Below are positions 28,886 to 39,160 of a stretch of DNA of 64,000 nt, in pieces. Position numbers and translations under genes: made by a program. The notes under the pieces were generated by a model. It worked only from the letters and a program-made list of their open reading frames with translations, was not told the origin of the DNA and searched no databases. Every line of letters starts with the position of its first letter. Position 1 is the stretch's first letter. Source of the stretch: JBDIVL01 sp039794405 (GTDB lineage: Bacteria; Planctomycetota; Brocadiia; Brocadiales; Brocadiaceae); assembly GCA_039794405.1 (NCBI GenBank), contig JBDIVL010000008.1, forward strand, positions 1 through 64,000, in the 5' to 3' direction.

Positions 28886-30985
28886 ATGTTAGACATGGGA
28901 TATCCAGTAAAAGAAAATGTGCATTCTCAGTTAAATCAACCAATTCAATGTCTCAAGGGCATTGGACCTGTACGGGGTAAGATACTTGAACGTCTGGGAA
29001 TACACACAATTCATGACCTATTGTACTATTTCCCTCGCGATTATAAGGACCACAGCCGAATACAAAAAATTTCAGCGGCAAAGATCGGTGCAGAAATTAC
29101 TATTCAAGGGGAGGTACTCGGTGTCAACGCCAGAATATCAAGGAATAGAAAGCATATCCTCGAGGTTTTCGTTACCGATACTACAGGAACCATCGCAGCA
29201 ACCTGGTTTAACCAGTCATTCCTCACGAAAAAATTTCATGTTGGGGACAACGTACTTCTGCACGGGAAGGTGGGAGCATACAAATACCTGCAGTTGTTAA
29301 GTCCTGAATATGAAATTACCCAAAGTGAAGAACAACATGAGAAAGAAGCAGGCATTATCCCTGTGTATCCTCTTACCGAGCACGTCAGCCAGGAATACTT
29401 TCGAAGGATTATGAGAGAGGCCGTGTACCACTTTACCGGTTCTGTTGAGGAAATCCTGCCAAAAGAGATCCTGCAGAAAAATCATTTTCTGTCCCTCCAC
29501 GATGCAATAAGGAATATTCATTTTCCAAAGACATTTGAGCACGTAAAAAACGCAAAATCACGGCTTGTCTACAATGAGCTATTTATCCTCCAAATGGCTA
29601 TGGCATTAAGAAGACGCAGCATGAAAGAAGAAACAGGAATTTCATTTAAAATAGGAACCAATGTAGATACCCATATCCGCAGGCTCATCCCTTTCACCTT
29701 AACCTGTGCACAGGAACGGGTAATTCACGAAATTAGGGAAGATATGAGGAGTAATAAACCTATGAACCGGCTGCTCCAGGGTGATGTCGGCTCAGGGAAG
29801 ACCGTTGTAGCAATCTACGCCATTCTTGCTGCCATTGCCAATGGTTATCAGTCTGCCTTTATGGCCCCCACGGAGATATTGGCAGAACAACACTTTCAAA
29901 CACTTCAGAAATACCTTAACCATTCACACGTCCGCATACATTTATTGATAGGTGATACCCATTCCAAACAGAAAAAGAAGTATCTTGAACAGATTGCAAA
30001 TGGAGAGGTTGATTTAGTGGTAGGAACACACGCCCTTATTGAAGAAGCCGTCCAGTTCAAAAAACTTGGTCTTGTGGTAATTGATGAACAGCATAAATTT
30101 GGTGTAATACAGCGTTTGAGGCTGAAAGAAAAAGGACCTTCTCCCGATACGCTGATCATGACGGCAACCCCGATCCCCCGTACCCTTTCTTTGACATTGT
30201 TTGGCGACCTTGATATTTCAATACTGGATGAAATGCCGCCGGGACGTCCCACAATCAAAACCCTCTGGATACCAAAAGGTAAGGAAAAAACTGCTTACGA
30301 ATTCATCTCTGGAGAGATAGCCAGGGGCAGGCAGGTTTTTATTGTTTATCCCCTTGTTGAGGAATCAAAAGTCCTCGATTTGAAAGCGGCTGTTACCGAG
30401 GCAAAAAAATTGCAAAATGATATTTTTCCTGCCCTCAAAATTGGTTTACTTCACGGACAAATGAAGTCTGCTGAAAAGGACAAAATCATGACGGATTTTA
30501 AAGAGAAGAGATATGATATCCTGGTTTCTACAGTAATAATTGAGGTAGGAATTGATATACCGAATGCCACAATAATGGTTATTGAACACGCCGAACGGTT
30601 TGGGTTATCCCAACTCCATCAATTGCGTGGACGCATCGGCAGGGGAAGTGAACAATCACACTGCCTGCTTTTTGGAAATCCCAAATCAAGTGTATCGAGA
30701 GAACGGCTCAAAATTATGACAAAGACCTGTAACGGATTCGAGGTTGCAGAAATGGACTTTAGATTAAGAGGGCCGGGTGAGTTTTTTGGCACACGTCAGC
30801 ATGGATTACCGGAACTCAAGATCAGTAATCTCATCAAAGATTTTCCCATATTAAAGCAGGCCAGAAAGGATGCCTTTGAGATTGTTTCTAAAGACCCGCA
30901 TCTCACCCTGGAGACACATCATAAAATTAAGCAAAAAGTGCTGGAAACTTTTAAGGACAGACTGGAACTTATCCATATAGGATAG
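28886..30985 (+). CDS. recG: ATP-dependent DNA helicase RecG
   Basis: A superfamily 2 helicase that regresses stalled replication forks and branch-migrates Holliday junctions, about 699 residues from the chosen start. The N-terminal wedge/OB domain begins around IQCLKGIGPVRGKILERLGI. Helicase motifs are GDVGSGKTVVA (I), the DEQH box in VVIDEQHKFGV (II), TATPIPRTL (III) and IEHAERFGLSQLHQLRGRIGRG (VI). The frame is open to a TTG at 28793, but that extension contains the hairpin repeat and no conserved sequence. ATG 28886 (or 28895) is more likely, although neither has a good ribosome-binding site. A strong promoter lies at 28731-28759. The function is secure. Confidence 0.96.
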   Translation: MLDMGYPVKENVHSQLNQPIQCLKGIGPVRGKILERLGIHTIHDLLYYFPRDYKDHSRIQKISAAKIGAEITIQGEVLGVNARISRNRKHILEVFVTDTTGTIAATWFNQSFLTKKFHVGDNVLLHGKVGAYKYLQLLSPEYEITQSEEQHEKEAGIIPVYPLTEHVSQEYFRRIMREAVYHFTGSVEEILPKEILQKNHFLSLHDAIRNIHFPKTFEHVKNAKSRLVYNELFILQMAMALRRRSMKEETGISFKIGTNVDTHIRRLIPFTLTCAQERVIHEIREDMRSNKPMNRLLQGDVGSGKTVVAIYAILAAIANGYQSAFMAPTEILAEQHFQTLQKYLNHSHVRIHLLIGDTHSKQKKKYLEQIANGEVDLVVGTHALIEEAVQFKKLGLVVIDEQHKFGVIQRLRLKEKGPSPDTLIMTATPIPRTLSLTLFGDLDISILDEMPPGRPTIKTLWIPKGKEKTAYEFISGEIARGRQVFIVYPLVEESKVLDLKAAVTEAKKLQNDIFPALKIGLLHGQMKSAEKDKIMTDFKEKRYDILVSTVIIEVGIDIPNATIMVIEHAERFGLSQLHQLRGRIGRGSEQSHCLLFGNPKSSVSRERLKIMTKTCNGFEVAEMDFRLRGPGEFFGTRQHGLPELKISNLIKDFPILKQARKDAFEIVSKDPHLTLETHHKIKQKVLETFKDRLELIHIG

Positions 30986-30996
30986 AGGAACAAAAA

Positions 30997-31668
30997 GTGA
31001 ACAATTGCCCATATAAGGAACTAATTATCAAAATGCTAAAAAGTTTAATACTTGTTTGGTTAAGAATTCCAAAGAAATATTTAGTATCCTCACTGCTTTT
31101 TATTCTCTCAATTATGGGAGAGCGCTTATTTGACTTTTACTTTATGAACGCGAAATTTCTTGATTGGCCAAAGGTTAAGCCTATCTTAATATAGAGTAGT
31201 ATTTTTTTTATTTCATATTTTCTTTTTATGATAATTTATTTCAGTCTTAAGACAATAACTGAGCTTCAAATACAAATTGATCAATTTAATCAAAAGCCAT
31301 CCGAAAAACAAACTATCTTAAAGAAGGCACTTCCCTATCGTGACATGTCTGTTGGAACCTTTAAAACAAGTGATATCGAGGTTGATATCCAGGCAAAGAT
31401 AATATTAGAGGAGCAAATCAAACCTGATATTGAAAATTTTCTGAAGAGAATTGACATTGGTAATCCTTATTGCCCAAAATGCTCACGTCCCCTTGATGAG
31501 TGGAAATCGAATTGGGAAGCTAATTTTGCTCAAATTGGCTATAAGTGCTCATCTTGTAATACTCAACGAGAGGGAGATACACTGGCTTTGTTATATGATA
31601 TTCACGGTTTAATTCGTTCTGATTATGATTCTTATTGGAATATTTATTCTAAAAAGTTCATCAATTAA
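30997..31668 (+). pseudogene. Two-helix membrane protein with zinc ribbon, interrupted by an in-frame TAG
   Basis: The frame opens with a GTG at 30997 (GAGG nine bases upstream) and reads 65 residues, with one hydrophobic helix around KYLVSSLLFILSIMG, to a TAG at 31192-31194. The same frame stays open past the TAG. It gives a second hydrophobic stretch (SSIFFISYFLFMIIYFSL) that starts directly after the stop and continues through the ATG at 31228 to 31668. This downstream part has a helical segment and a zinc-ribbon-like CPKC...CSSC pair (about residues 79-105 counted from 31228). Because the second helix begins directly after the stop, the simplest reading is one gene of 223 codons with a nonsense mutation. 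Readthrough, or two separate proteins, is possible. I do not recognise the family. It starts 11 bases after recG. Confidence 0.6.
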
Positions 31669-31856
31669 CAGAAGGCAAACCACAGGATTATTTAATTAAA
31701 TAAGGACAAATTACAAACTTAAACCCGCGGAAGAGTTTCGGTGAGAGGATTCACCGAAACATCCAACACGATCAAGGAATTCAAAGGATTATGCATCTGA
31801 TCATGGTTGATTTCCCCAGCTAAAATTGTCCACCAGTAAGGATGTAGTGGAGGGCT
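31669..31856. other. Spacer before the MITE, possible old IS end
   Basis: Contains a small inverted repeat TTTCGGTGA-gaggat-TCACCGAAA (31736-31759) and a stretch (ctaaaattgtccaccagt) that resembles IS21-type termini. No gene is seen. Confidence 0.3.
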
Positions 31857-31970
31857 TAGGAGTCTGTGCAAAAAGCATGACCAATTTAAGTCACGATACA
31901 ATATGCGCTACTTCTTATTTATATTAACACAATATAAGACCTTGCTCAGGACTTTTTGCACAGACTCCTA
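31857..31970. mobile_element. MITE with perfect 17-19 bp terminal inverted repeats and TA duplication
   Basis: The left end is TAGGAGTCTGTGCAAAAAG (31857-31875) and the right end is CTTTTTGCACAGACTCCTA (31952-31970), perfectly complementary over 19 bases. If TA is taken as the duplicated target, the element proper is 31859-31968 (110 bases) with 17-bp terminal repeats. It carries no ORF. TA target duplication is the hallmark of the IS630/Tc1-mariner group, so this is probably a non-autonomous relative of such an element. Perfect ends suggest recent insertion. It sits just past the stop of the MoaD-like gene. Confidence 0.8.
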
Positions 31971-31979
31971 GTTCAGGAG

Positions 31980-32267
31980 CTATATAGTAATATTACCACC
32001 GGCAATGGCAGGCACAATGGAAATGTGGTCACCATCTTTTACCGGTGTATTTAAGTTTCCGATAAAGCGGATGTCTTCATCATTAAGGTAAAAGTTAATA
32101 AACCTTCTAATTTGACCTTCATTATCACAAATCCTCTCCTTAATACCCTTATGATTGGCTTCAAGGCTTTCAATCACCTCTTTAATATTCTTCCCCTCTA
32201 CCTTCACCTCATCAGTACCCTTAGTAAGGGTTCGTAAAGGTGTCGGGATACGCACAGTTATTGGCAT
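31980..32267 (-). CDS. MoaD/ThiS-like sulfur carrier protein with a C-terminal extension
   Basis: A 95-residue beta-grasp protein of the ubiquitin-like sulfur carriers. It begins MPITVRIPTPLRTLTKG and ends IVPAIAGGNITI. The Gly-Gly at 90-91, which becomes the thiocarboxylate in this family, is followed by four extra residues, so a protease would have to expose it. I chose ATG 32267 because GAGAGG lies 8 bases before it; the ATG at 32282 lacks one. It follows the threonine-synthase-like gene by 43 bases and both lie behind the SAM-I riboswitch. In Wolinella a carrier of this type (HcyS) supplies sulfur for homocysteine synthesis and needs C-terminal processing. The role here is inferred by analogy. 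Confidence 0.85.
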   Translation of the reverse strand: MPITVRIPTPLRTLTKGTDEVKVEGKNIKEVIESLEANHKGIKERICDNEGQIRRFINFYLNDEDIRFIGNLNTPVKDGDHISIVPAIAGGNITI

Positions 32268-32310
32268 ATACATTCCTCTCAAATTTTTTCAAAATATTCT
32301 TGTTAAGAAA

Positions 32311-33561
32311 TCAATGTACGCTAATAGCATCCATCTTCTCTTCCATGATAGCGTCAAATTCGGCAAGGGAGGGATTAATAATTCGCGGAATTTCCAGTCT
32401 GTTCAGTACCGCTTCTTGTGTCTTTAGTCCATTCCCCGTAACACTAATTACGATAGACTCGTCCTTTGGTATTTTACCCTGCTCAATAAGTTTTTTCGTG
32501 ACGGCGGTAGTCACCCCCCCCGCTGTTTCCGTGAAAATACCTTCTGTTCTGGCAAGTAATTTAATACCTTCCACAAGCTCGTCATCGGTCACATCCTCTG
32601 CCCACCCGCCTGATACATTAATACTGTTAACAGAATAGAAACCATCTGCGGGGTTTCCGATTGCAATCGATTGGGCAATCGTGTTAGGTTTTACCGGTTT
32701 TATTACCGTAGTTGCACCTTTAACCGCTGTAGTAATAGGTGAACTGCCACTGGCCTGGGCACCGTGGAGTTTGGTATCTGCTTGATTAATAAGCCCTAAT
32801 TTGATAAATTCCCTGATGGACTTATCGATCTTCGTAATCAGGGAACCACCGGCCATGGGGACAATAATATGTTTCGGCGCCTTCCATCCTAGCTGTTCAA
32901 GGATCTCATATCCATAAGTCTTTGAGCCTTCTCCGTAATACGGTCTGAGATTTACATTTACAATGGCCCATCCATATTTATCGGCAATTTCCGAGCACAA
33001 TCTATTCACATTATCATAATTTCCCCTGACCTTTATTACATTGGTACCATATATCAGCGTACCGACAATCTTTCCTTGTTCCAGGTCGGCAGGCATGATG
33101 ATGTAACTTTCCAGTCCCGCCTGAACGGCCTGGGCAGCCACGGCATTTCCTAAATTTCCTGTTGTGGCACATCCTACGGTCTTATAGCCAAATTCCTTTG
33201 CCTTTGTGAGAGCAGTCGAAACAACCCTATCCTTAAACGAAAATGTAGGGTAATTTACAGAATCATTTTTTACGTACAATTCTTTTACCCCAAGTACCTT
33301 AGCAAGATTGTTTGCCTTAACGAGAGGCGTAAAGCCAACCTGGGCACCTACCGTTGGTTCACCATCAACCGGGAGTAATTCCTGATAACGCCACATCGTC
33401 TTACCCCGCGACTCAATGACTTTTCTTGTGAGTACCTTCTTTATTCCATCGTAATCATAATCAACTTCTAAAGGACCAAAACAAAAACCACACACATGTA
33501 ACGGCTCTTTTGGATATGCCTTTCCACACTCCCGGCATTTCAAACCTTTTACAAATCCCAT
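32311..33561 (-). CDS. thrC: Threonine-synthase-like PLP enzyme behind a SAM riboswitch
   Basis: A fold-type II PLP enzyme of 416 residues. A four-cysteine zinc-ribbon-like knuckle (C9, C12, C24, C27) opens the protein, then comes the catalytic domain. PLP lysine K110 is in PTFSFKDRVVS, and the phosphate-binding loop is TTGNLGNAVAA. By family it converts O-phosphohomoserine to threonine. However, it is controlled by a SAM-I riboswitch and coupled to a sulfur carrier, and SAM riboswitches normally control sulfur-amino-acid genes. A homocysteine-forming reaction on the same substrate is therefore plausible. GGAGG lies 5 bases before ATG 33561, so I prefer this start to the ATG at 33573. Family membership is secure; the substrate is open. 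Confidence 0.88.
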   Translation of the reverse strand: MGFVKGLKCRECGKAYPKEPLHVCGFCFGPLEVDYDYDGIKKVLTRKVIESRGKTMWRYQELLPVDGEPTVGAQVGFTPLVKANNLAKVLGVKELYVKNDSVNYPTFSFKDRVVSTALTKAKEFGYKTVGCATTGNLGNAVAAQAVQAGLESYIIMPADLEQGKIVGTLIYGTNVIKVRGNYDNVNRLCSEIADKYGWAIVNVNLRPYYGEGSKTYGYEILEQLGWKAPKHIIVPMAGGSLITKIDKSIREFIKLGLINQADTKLHGAQASGSSPITTAVKGATTVIKPVKPNTIAQSIAIGNPADGFYSVNSINVSGGWAEDVTDDELVEGIKLLARTEGIFTETAGGVTTAVTKKLIEQGKIPKDESIVISVTGNGLKTQEAVLNRLEIPRIINPSLAEFDAIMEEKMDAISVH

Positions 33562-33587
33562 CTTTGCCTCCATTCACTTCAGCAAAT

Positions 33588-33630
33588 AAAAAAGCCTCTT
33601 TCTATTCAATAAGATAGGAAGAGGCTTTTT
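33588..33630 (-). terminator. Riboswitch-controlled terminator
   Basis: The stem aaaaagcctcttcctat / atagaaagaggcttttt has one mismatch and ends in a run of six T on the minus strand. It sits between the SAM aptamer and thrC. The 5' arm includes CCTATCTTA (33618-33610), which can instead pair with TAAGATAGG (33645-33637) next to and overlapping P1. That gives a mutually exclusive antiterminator. Confidence 0.9.
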
Positions 33631-33641
33631 CATGTCCCTAT

Positions 33642-33758
33642 CTTATCTTTTCCCAAATAACGAGGCAGGAATTAGCACCAGCATCCATTCAGCTCATATG
33701 CTGAAAGGACCGGTTGCTGTGGCTTCATAGGGCCAGTCCCTCAACCACTCTAGATAAG
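33642..33758 (-). ncRNA. SAM-I (S-box) riboswitch
   Basis: The minus strand shows the S-box consensus in order: P1 arm CTTATCT, AGAGtGGttGAGGGACTGGCCC (interrupted here only for length), TATGAAGCC, GGCAACC-like CAGCAACCGG, a variable P3 hairpin, TGGTGCTAATTCCTGC, and the closing P1 arm AGATAAG at 33648-33642. When SAM binds, P1 forms, the antiterminator segment is captured and the terminator downstream forms, switching off thrC and the sulfur-carrier gene. This is established behaviour of the class; the pairing partners here are seen directly in the sequence. Confidence 0.96.
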
Positions 33759-33776
33759 ACGAACAAAATTTTCTAA

Positions 33777-33805
33777 ATTTTAACGAAAAACAAATGCCCT
33801 GTCAA
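33777..33805 (-). promoter_or_regulatory. Sigma-70 promoter of the SAM riboswitch transcript
   Basis: On the minus strand: TTGACA (33805-33800), a 17-base spacer, TAAAAT (33782-33777). The start site would be near 33770, about a dozen bases before the aptamer. The riboswitch therefore controls its own transcription unit rather than only readthrough from the DUF1015 gene. Confidence 0.8.
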
Positions 33806-33823
33806 TTATTAATCGAAAAACTA

Positions 33824-35134
33824 TCAGTTTAACGTGTTTATCACAATGCCCGTAATTAATTTCGGATAGAAATAGGTGGACTTCGGAGGCATAACTTTCC
33901 GTGCCATAGCAATTTCTCTTACCTGCTGAATACGGGTAGGCTTAAGAAAGAATGCCAATTGGTACTGATTTGACCGTACTAGCGATACAACCTCTGACTC
34001 ATCCTTCACATACTTCACATAATCTTTCACAGTAACATCGAACGAATTAATACCTAATATCTTATTGATAATCATCCCGTGAAGGATACCGGTATCCAAA
34101 TGCCTCCATTCAGGATGGTCATGAGCAAACACCGTGTCTAATGATTCTTCTCTCCTCAACCATAGCTTATAAAAATTATCTTCTTGTCCAATATACATAA
34201 TAAAGGTATGGTCCCTCGTATCATGGTTAAACTTTGACATAAAATCATTGATCTGGCAACCCTTCCCCAGCAATTCAACCTCAAAAGATTCTCTTAAAGA
34301 ACGGAGAATTTGGTCCGGGTGATATTCCTTTATATTGCGTATTAACCGATGTGCCGGTAGGATTTTTAAACCTGGATTGCTCATAGACACGCAGACCATC
34401 ATAACATAATCCAGAGGCAAATCACCGGTAAGCCTACCATTTTCCTTACGCATCTGTTCCTGGTAAGCTAATGAAGTCTCATAACGGTGATGCCCGTCAG
34501 CAATAAAGAGGGGTTTCTCTTTCATAAGGGAAATCAATGTATCAATAACTTGCTTTTCTTTTATTATCCAAATCTTGTTTCCTACACCGGTATTGTCTAC
34601 AAAATCTACTTCTGGTTTTGCTACCGTTATCGTTGACAGATAATTATCTATCGCGTTATTTTCATCCGGAAAAAGTGCAAAAATTGAGCTGAGATTTGCA
34701 TGGCATGACTGGGTAAGCTTTAGGCGATCAGCTTTTGGACCTGAAAGTGTCTGCTCGTGGGGATAGATATATCCTTTATCAAAGGGTTCGAGTTTTACTA
34801 ATGAAATAAAACCCCTGCGAACCGATTTTCTCGTGCCACAGGAAAACTCTTGGTCGTAAATATAAATCGCCGGAACATCCTCTTGTTTGAGTATCCCGTT
34901 TTTCCTCCAGTTTTGAAAGAGTTCAGCGGCACGGGTATATTTATTATTTTCTTCATTATCTTCGGGAAAACCCTTCCCAAAATCCAAACGAATAATATTG
35001 TTTGGATGAGCCTGGTAGTACCGCTCCTGATCCTGAGGTGAAATCACATCATACGGCGGCGTCACAACTAATGAGACATCCTCGATGATATCTTGATTAT
35101 ACCTTAACCCTCGAAATGGTTTTATAATAGCCAT
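33824..35134 (-). CDS. DUF1015 family protein
   Basis: A 436-residue cytoplasmic protein of the conserved DUF1015 family. It opens MAIIKPFRGLRYN, then VVTPPYDVIS, NIIRLDFGK, YIYPHEQTLSGPKADRL and the signature FIADGHHRYETSLAY (about 210-224). Length and motif order are normal. The biochemical function of DUF1015 is unknown. Its start is 6 bases past the ahcY stop, so it belongs to the ahcY operon, which hints at a role linked to the methyl cycle or C1/amino acid metabolism. That hint is positional only. Confidence 0.88.
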   Translation of the reverse strand: MAIIKPFRGLRYNQDIIEDVSLVVTPPYDVISPQDQERYYQAHPNNIIRLDFGKGFPEDNEENNKYTRAAELFQNWRKNGILKQEDVPAIYIYDQEFSCGTRKSVRRGFISLVKLEPFDKGYIYPHEQTLSGPKADRLKLTQSCHANLSSIFALFPDENNAIDNYLSTITVAKPEVDFVDNTGVGNKIWIIKEKQVIDTLISLMKEKPLFIADGHHRYETSLAYQEQMRKENGRLTGDLPLDYVMMVCVSMSNPGLKILPAHRLIRNIKEYHPDQILRSLRESFEVELLGKGCQINDFMSKFNHDTRDHTFIMYIGQEDNFYKLWLRREESLDTVFAHDHPEWRHLDTGILHGMIINKILGINSFDVTVKDYVKYVKDESEVVSLVRSNQYQLAFFLKPTRIQQVREIAMARKVMPPKSTYFYPKLITGIVINTLN

Positions 35135-35140
35135 GTGTAA

Positions 35141-36421
<1,281 letters not shown>

Positions 36422-36592
36422 TTAATTGGCTCTAAGACAGCTAAATATGTTGTGCCAATTATATATTGGTAAAAGCTTAGTAATTCAATACTTTACTTTT
36501 CAGTCCCTCATCATAATTCTTAAGACAATTAAGCTTACTAATAAGCATCCTCTGTTTTCTGGGAGCCGATTCATCCTATTCTTTGAACTCCC

Positions 36593-36617
36593 AAGGGGCA
36601 CGTGTAAAGTGCCCCTT
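36593..36617 (-). terminator. GC-rich hairpin after metK
   Basis: A perfect 9-bp stem, AAGGGGCAC-gtgtaaa-GTGCCCCTT, lies 13 bases beyond the metK stop codon. No T-run follows on the minus strand, so termination would be factor-dependent or weak. It might also be a REP-like hairpin. Confidence 0.45.
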
Positions 36618-36629
36618 CTACCGAATATT

Positions 36630-37796
36630 TTATACACCTGCAGCCTTTTTCAAAGCATCGACCATATCGGTCTTTTCCCAGGTAAAGGTTTCTTCTGAGC
36701 GGCCAAAATGGCCATGGCGGGCTGTGATCTTATAGACGGGCCTCCTGAGCTTTAACCGTTCAATGATTCCTTTTGGAGTCATATCAAAAACCTTTTCACA
36801 AATCTGGGTAAGCCTTTCATCAGGAACCTTACCGGTACCCTCTGTTGAAATATGGATGGCAAGCGGCTTTGCTACGCCAATAGCATATGCCACCTGGGCT
36901 TCACACCGGTCCGCTAAACCGGAAGCTACCACATTTTTTGCAACATGCCTGGCCGCATAACAAGCACTCCGGTCAACCTTCGTTGGATCTTTTCCTGAAA
37001 AGGCACCGCCGCCGTGACGCCCCCAGCCTCCGTAGGTATCTACAATAATTTTTCGGCCTGTCAGACCACAATCTCCCTGAGGACCGCCAATTACAAAACG
37101 CCCGGTTGGGTTTACATGATAAATCGTTTTACTATCTAGGAGATTTGCAGGAACGACCTGTTTGACAACCTTCTCAATCATGTCTTCCCGAATGGTTTCA
37201 TACTTGACATCCGGCGCATGTTGGGTAGAGACAACAACGGTATGCACCCGGACAGGTGTGTGGTCTTCGTATTCTACCGTTACTTGTGATTTTGCATCCG
37301 GTCGTAAATACTTCAATATCTCTTTTTGCCTTAATTCAGCAAGTCGTATAATAATTCTGTGAGCCAACATAATGGGAAGCGGCATCAACTCCGGAGTATC
37401 GTTGCAGGCATAACCAAACATCATACCCTGATCCCCGGCTCCATGTTCTTTATAGAGACCTTCACCACTTACACCCTGAGAAATATCCGGTGATTGATTG
37501 CCAATACTTGTAAGGACTGCACATGTATTGTAATCAAATCCCATTGACGCATCAGTATAACCTATTTCTTTTATCGTATTCCTTACTATATCAGGAATGT
37601 TTACCCTAGCCCTTGTGGTAAATTCTCCTGCTACAAAGGCTATACCTGTTGTCACCAGCGTTTCACACGCCACCCTGCTCATAGGATCCTGTTCAAGCAT
37701 TGAATCCAGCACTGCATCAGATATCTGGTCTGCAACCTTATCCGGATGCCCCATGGATACCGATTCTGAGGTAAATAAATGCCTTCCCTTCTTCAT
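36630..37796 (-). CDS. metK: S-adenosylmethionine synthetase
   Basis: A 388-residue MetK, which makes SAM from methionine and ATP. Signatures are [20 protein letters not shown] near the N-terminus, [13 protein letters not shown] (about 120-132) and the P-loop-like [19 protein letters not shown] (about 265-283). Its ATG overlaps the waaA stop codon as ATGA, and a purine-rich GGAGAGG lies 10 bases upstream. It is therefore co-transcribed with waaA and translationally coupled. No SAM riboswitch is seen in front of it, in contrast to thrC. Confidence 0.97.
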   Translation of the reverse strand: MKKGRHLFTSESVSMGHPDKVADQISDAVLDSMLEQDPMSRVACETLVTTGIAFVAGEFTTRARVNIPDIVRNTIKEIGYTDASMGFDYNTCAVLTSIGNQSPDISQGVSGEGLYKEHGAGDQGMMFGYACNDTPELMPLPIMLAHRIIIRLAELRQKEILKYLRPDAKSQVTVEYEDHTPVRVHTVVVSTQHAPDVKYETIREDMIEKVVKQVVPANLLDSKTIYHVNPTGRFVIGGPQGDCGLTGRKIIVDTYGGWGRHGGGAFSGKDPTKVDRSACYAARHVAKNVVASGLADRCEAQVAYAIGVAKPLAIHISTEGTGKVPDERLTQICEKVFDMTPKGIIERLKLRRPVYKITARHGHFGRSEETFTWEKTDMVDALKKAAGV

Positions 37797-39109
37797 ACCG
37801 ATACTATCCTCTCCTTCGATAAAATTTTTCTCAATACTTTTACATTACGTTCTGTAGCTCCTCGTTGTTTTATTACAACAGATTGCGCCCTTTTACCCAT
37901 TTCTTTGGCTTCGTACGGATGTTCCAATAGGTACGTTATTTCGTTTAACAGGAATAATTCATTCTGAACAATCCTGATAGCATCGGCCGTTCTTAATAAC
38001 TGGACTTCTTCGTGAAAATTAAATATATGCGGCCCAACAACAATCGGTTTAGCCAGTCCCGCAGGTTCCATCATATTTTGTCCACCTTGCGGTACAAGGC
38101 TTTTTCCAACAAACACGCAGTCAGCAATACCATAGAGGGTAAGTAATTCGCCAACAGTATCGACAAGGACAACGGTCTCATATTTGTGTTTGCCCATTGT
38201 AACTCCCTTGTCGAGTGAAGTTTTTCTTAGGGAATGAAATCCCATAGATTCAATTATTTTCGCTACTTCATTTGCCCTTTCAATATGGCGGGGTGCCAAT
38301 ATCAGCCGTACCTTATGAAACCGTACTTTTAATTGTTTGAGTACGTTCAGAATAGCTGTTTCTTCACCATCGTGAGTGCTACCGCAAACAATCACTTTAT
38401 CATCTTTATCAATCTCTAGCAGGTTAAACAGCCTTCTTTTTATGTCTTCTGAAATATCTGTTACGAGATTATCAAACTTCATATTGCCGGTAAGAAAAAT
38501 TTGTGCTCTGGGTAAACCTAAATTTACGAGACGATCTTCGTCATTCTTTGTCCTTGCACAAAAAACGTTATTAGTCACCGACAAACTCTTAAGAAACCCT
38601 TTTGAAATCTTACCTAATATCCGATACCATTTCAGTGATCTCTCAGATATTCTGGTGTTCATCAACACTACGGGGATATGCTTTTTTGCTGCCGCCATTA
38701 AAAAATTAGGCCATATTTCCAGTTCGATTAGTATTATACAACTCGGGTGTATGGCATGCAAAACCCTCTCGACTACACAGCTCAAATCGAGAGGAAAATA
38801 AAAAATCCTCTTATCGCTAAAATACCTTCTCGCAACCGATGCCCCCGTATTAGTATTCGTAGATATCAAAATATCCAAACTATTAAACTCTTTTTCGATG
38901 CATTTTACAAGACTTTTTACCGTCAAAACTTCTCCCACGGAAGCACAATGAATCCATATACAGGGCTTTTCTTCTCTCCCTGTGCCGATCCAACCTAAAC
39001 GTTGTACAAGGCCAGAGCGATATCGTTCGCTTATAATAAACTTCGAAAAAAAATACGGCGAGCCGAAGATGAGCGCTGTTACATAAACAGCATCAAAGAT
39101 TATAGACAT
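37793..39109 (-). CDS. waaA: 3-deoxy-D-manno-octulosonic acid (Kdo) transferase
   Basis: A 438-residue GT-B glycosyltransferase (GT30) that adds Kdo to the lipid A precursor at the inner membrane. An N-terminal membrane-anchoring hydrophobic segment (about 5-22) is followed by [11 protein letters not shown], the family's acceptor-site motif with the conserved Glu. Further motifs are [16 protein letters not shown] and, in the C-terminal CMP-Kdo domain, [10 protein letters not shown] and GGQNMMEPA. All key motifs are intact. It indicates that the organism makes lipopolysaccharide. It shares an operon with metK (4-base overlap). Confidence 0.94.
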   Translation of the reverse strand: MSIIFDAVYVTALIFGSPYFFSKFIISERYRSGLVQRLGWIGTGREEKPCIWIHCASVGEVLTVKSLVKCIEKEFNSLDILISTNTNTGASVARRYFSDKRIFYFPLDLSCVVERVLHAIHPSCIILIELEIWPNFLMAAAKKHIPVVLMNTRISERSLKWYRILGKISKGFLKSLSVTNNVFCARTKNDEDRLVNLGLPRAQIFLTGNMKFDNLVTDISEDIKRRLFNLLEIDKDDKVIVCGSTHDGEETAILNVLKQLKVRFHKVRLILAPRHIERANEVAKIIESMGFHSLRKTSLDKGVTMGKHKYETVVLVDTVGELLTLYGIADCVFVGKSLVPQGGQNMMEPAGLAKPIVVGPHIFNFHEEVQLLRTADAIRIVQNELFLLNEITYLLEHPYEAKEMGKRAQSVVIKQRGATERNVKVLRKILSKERIVSV

Positions 39110-39160
39110 GGAGAAATGGAGTGTGTTTCTAAAATGTTATCGTCCCTTATTGTGTTACTC

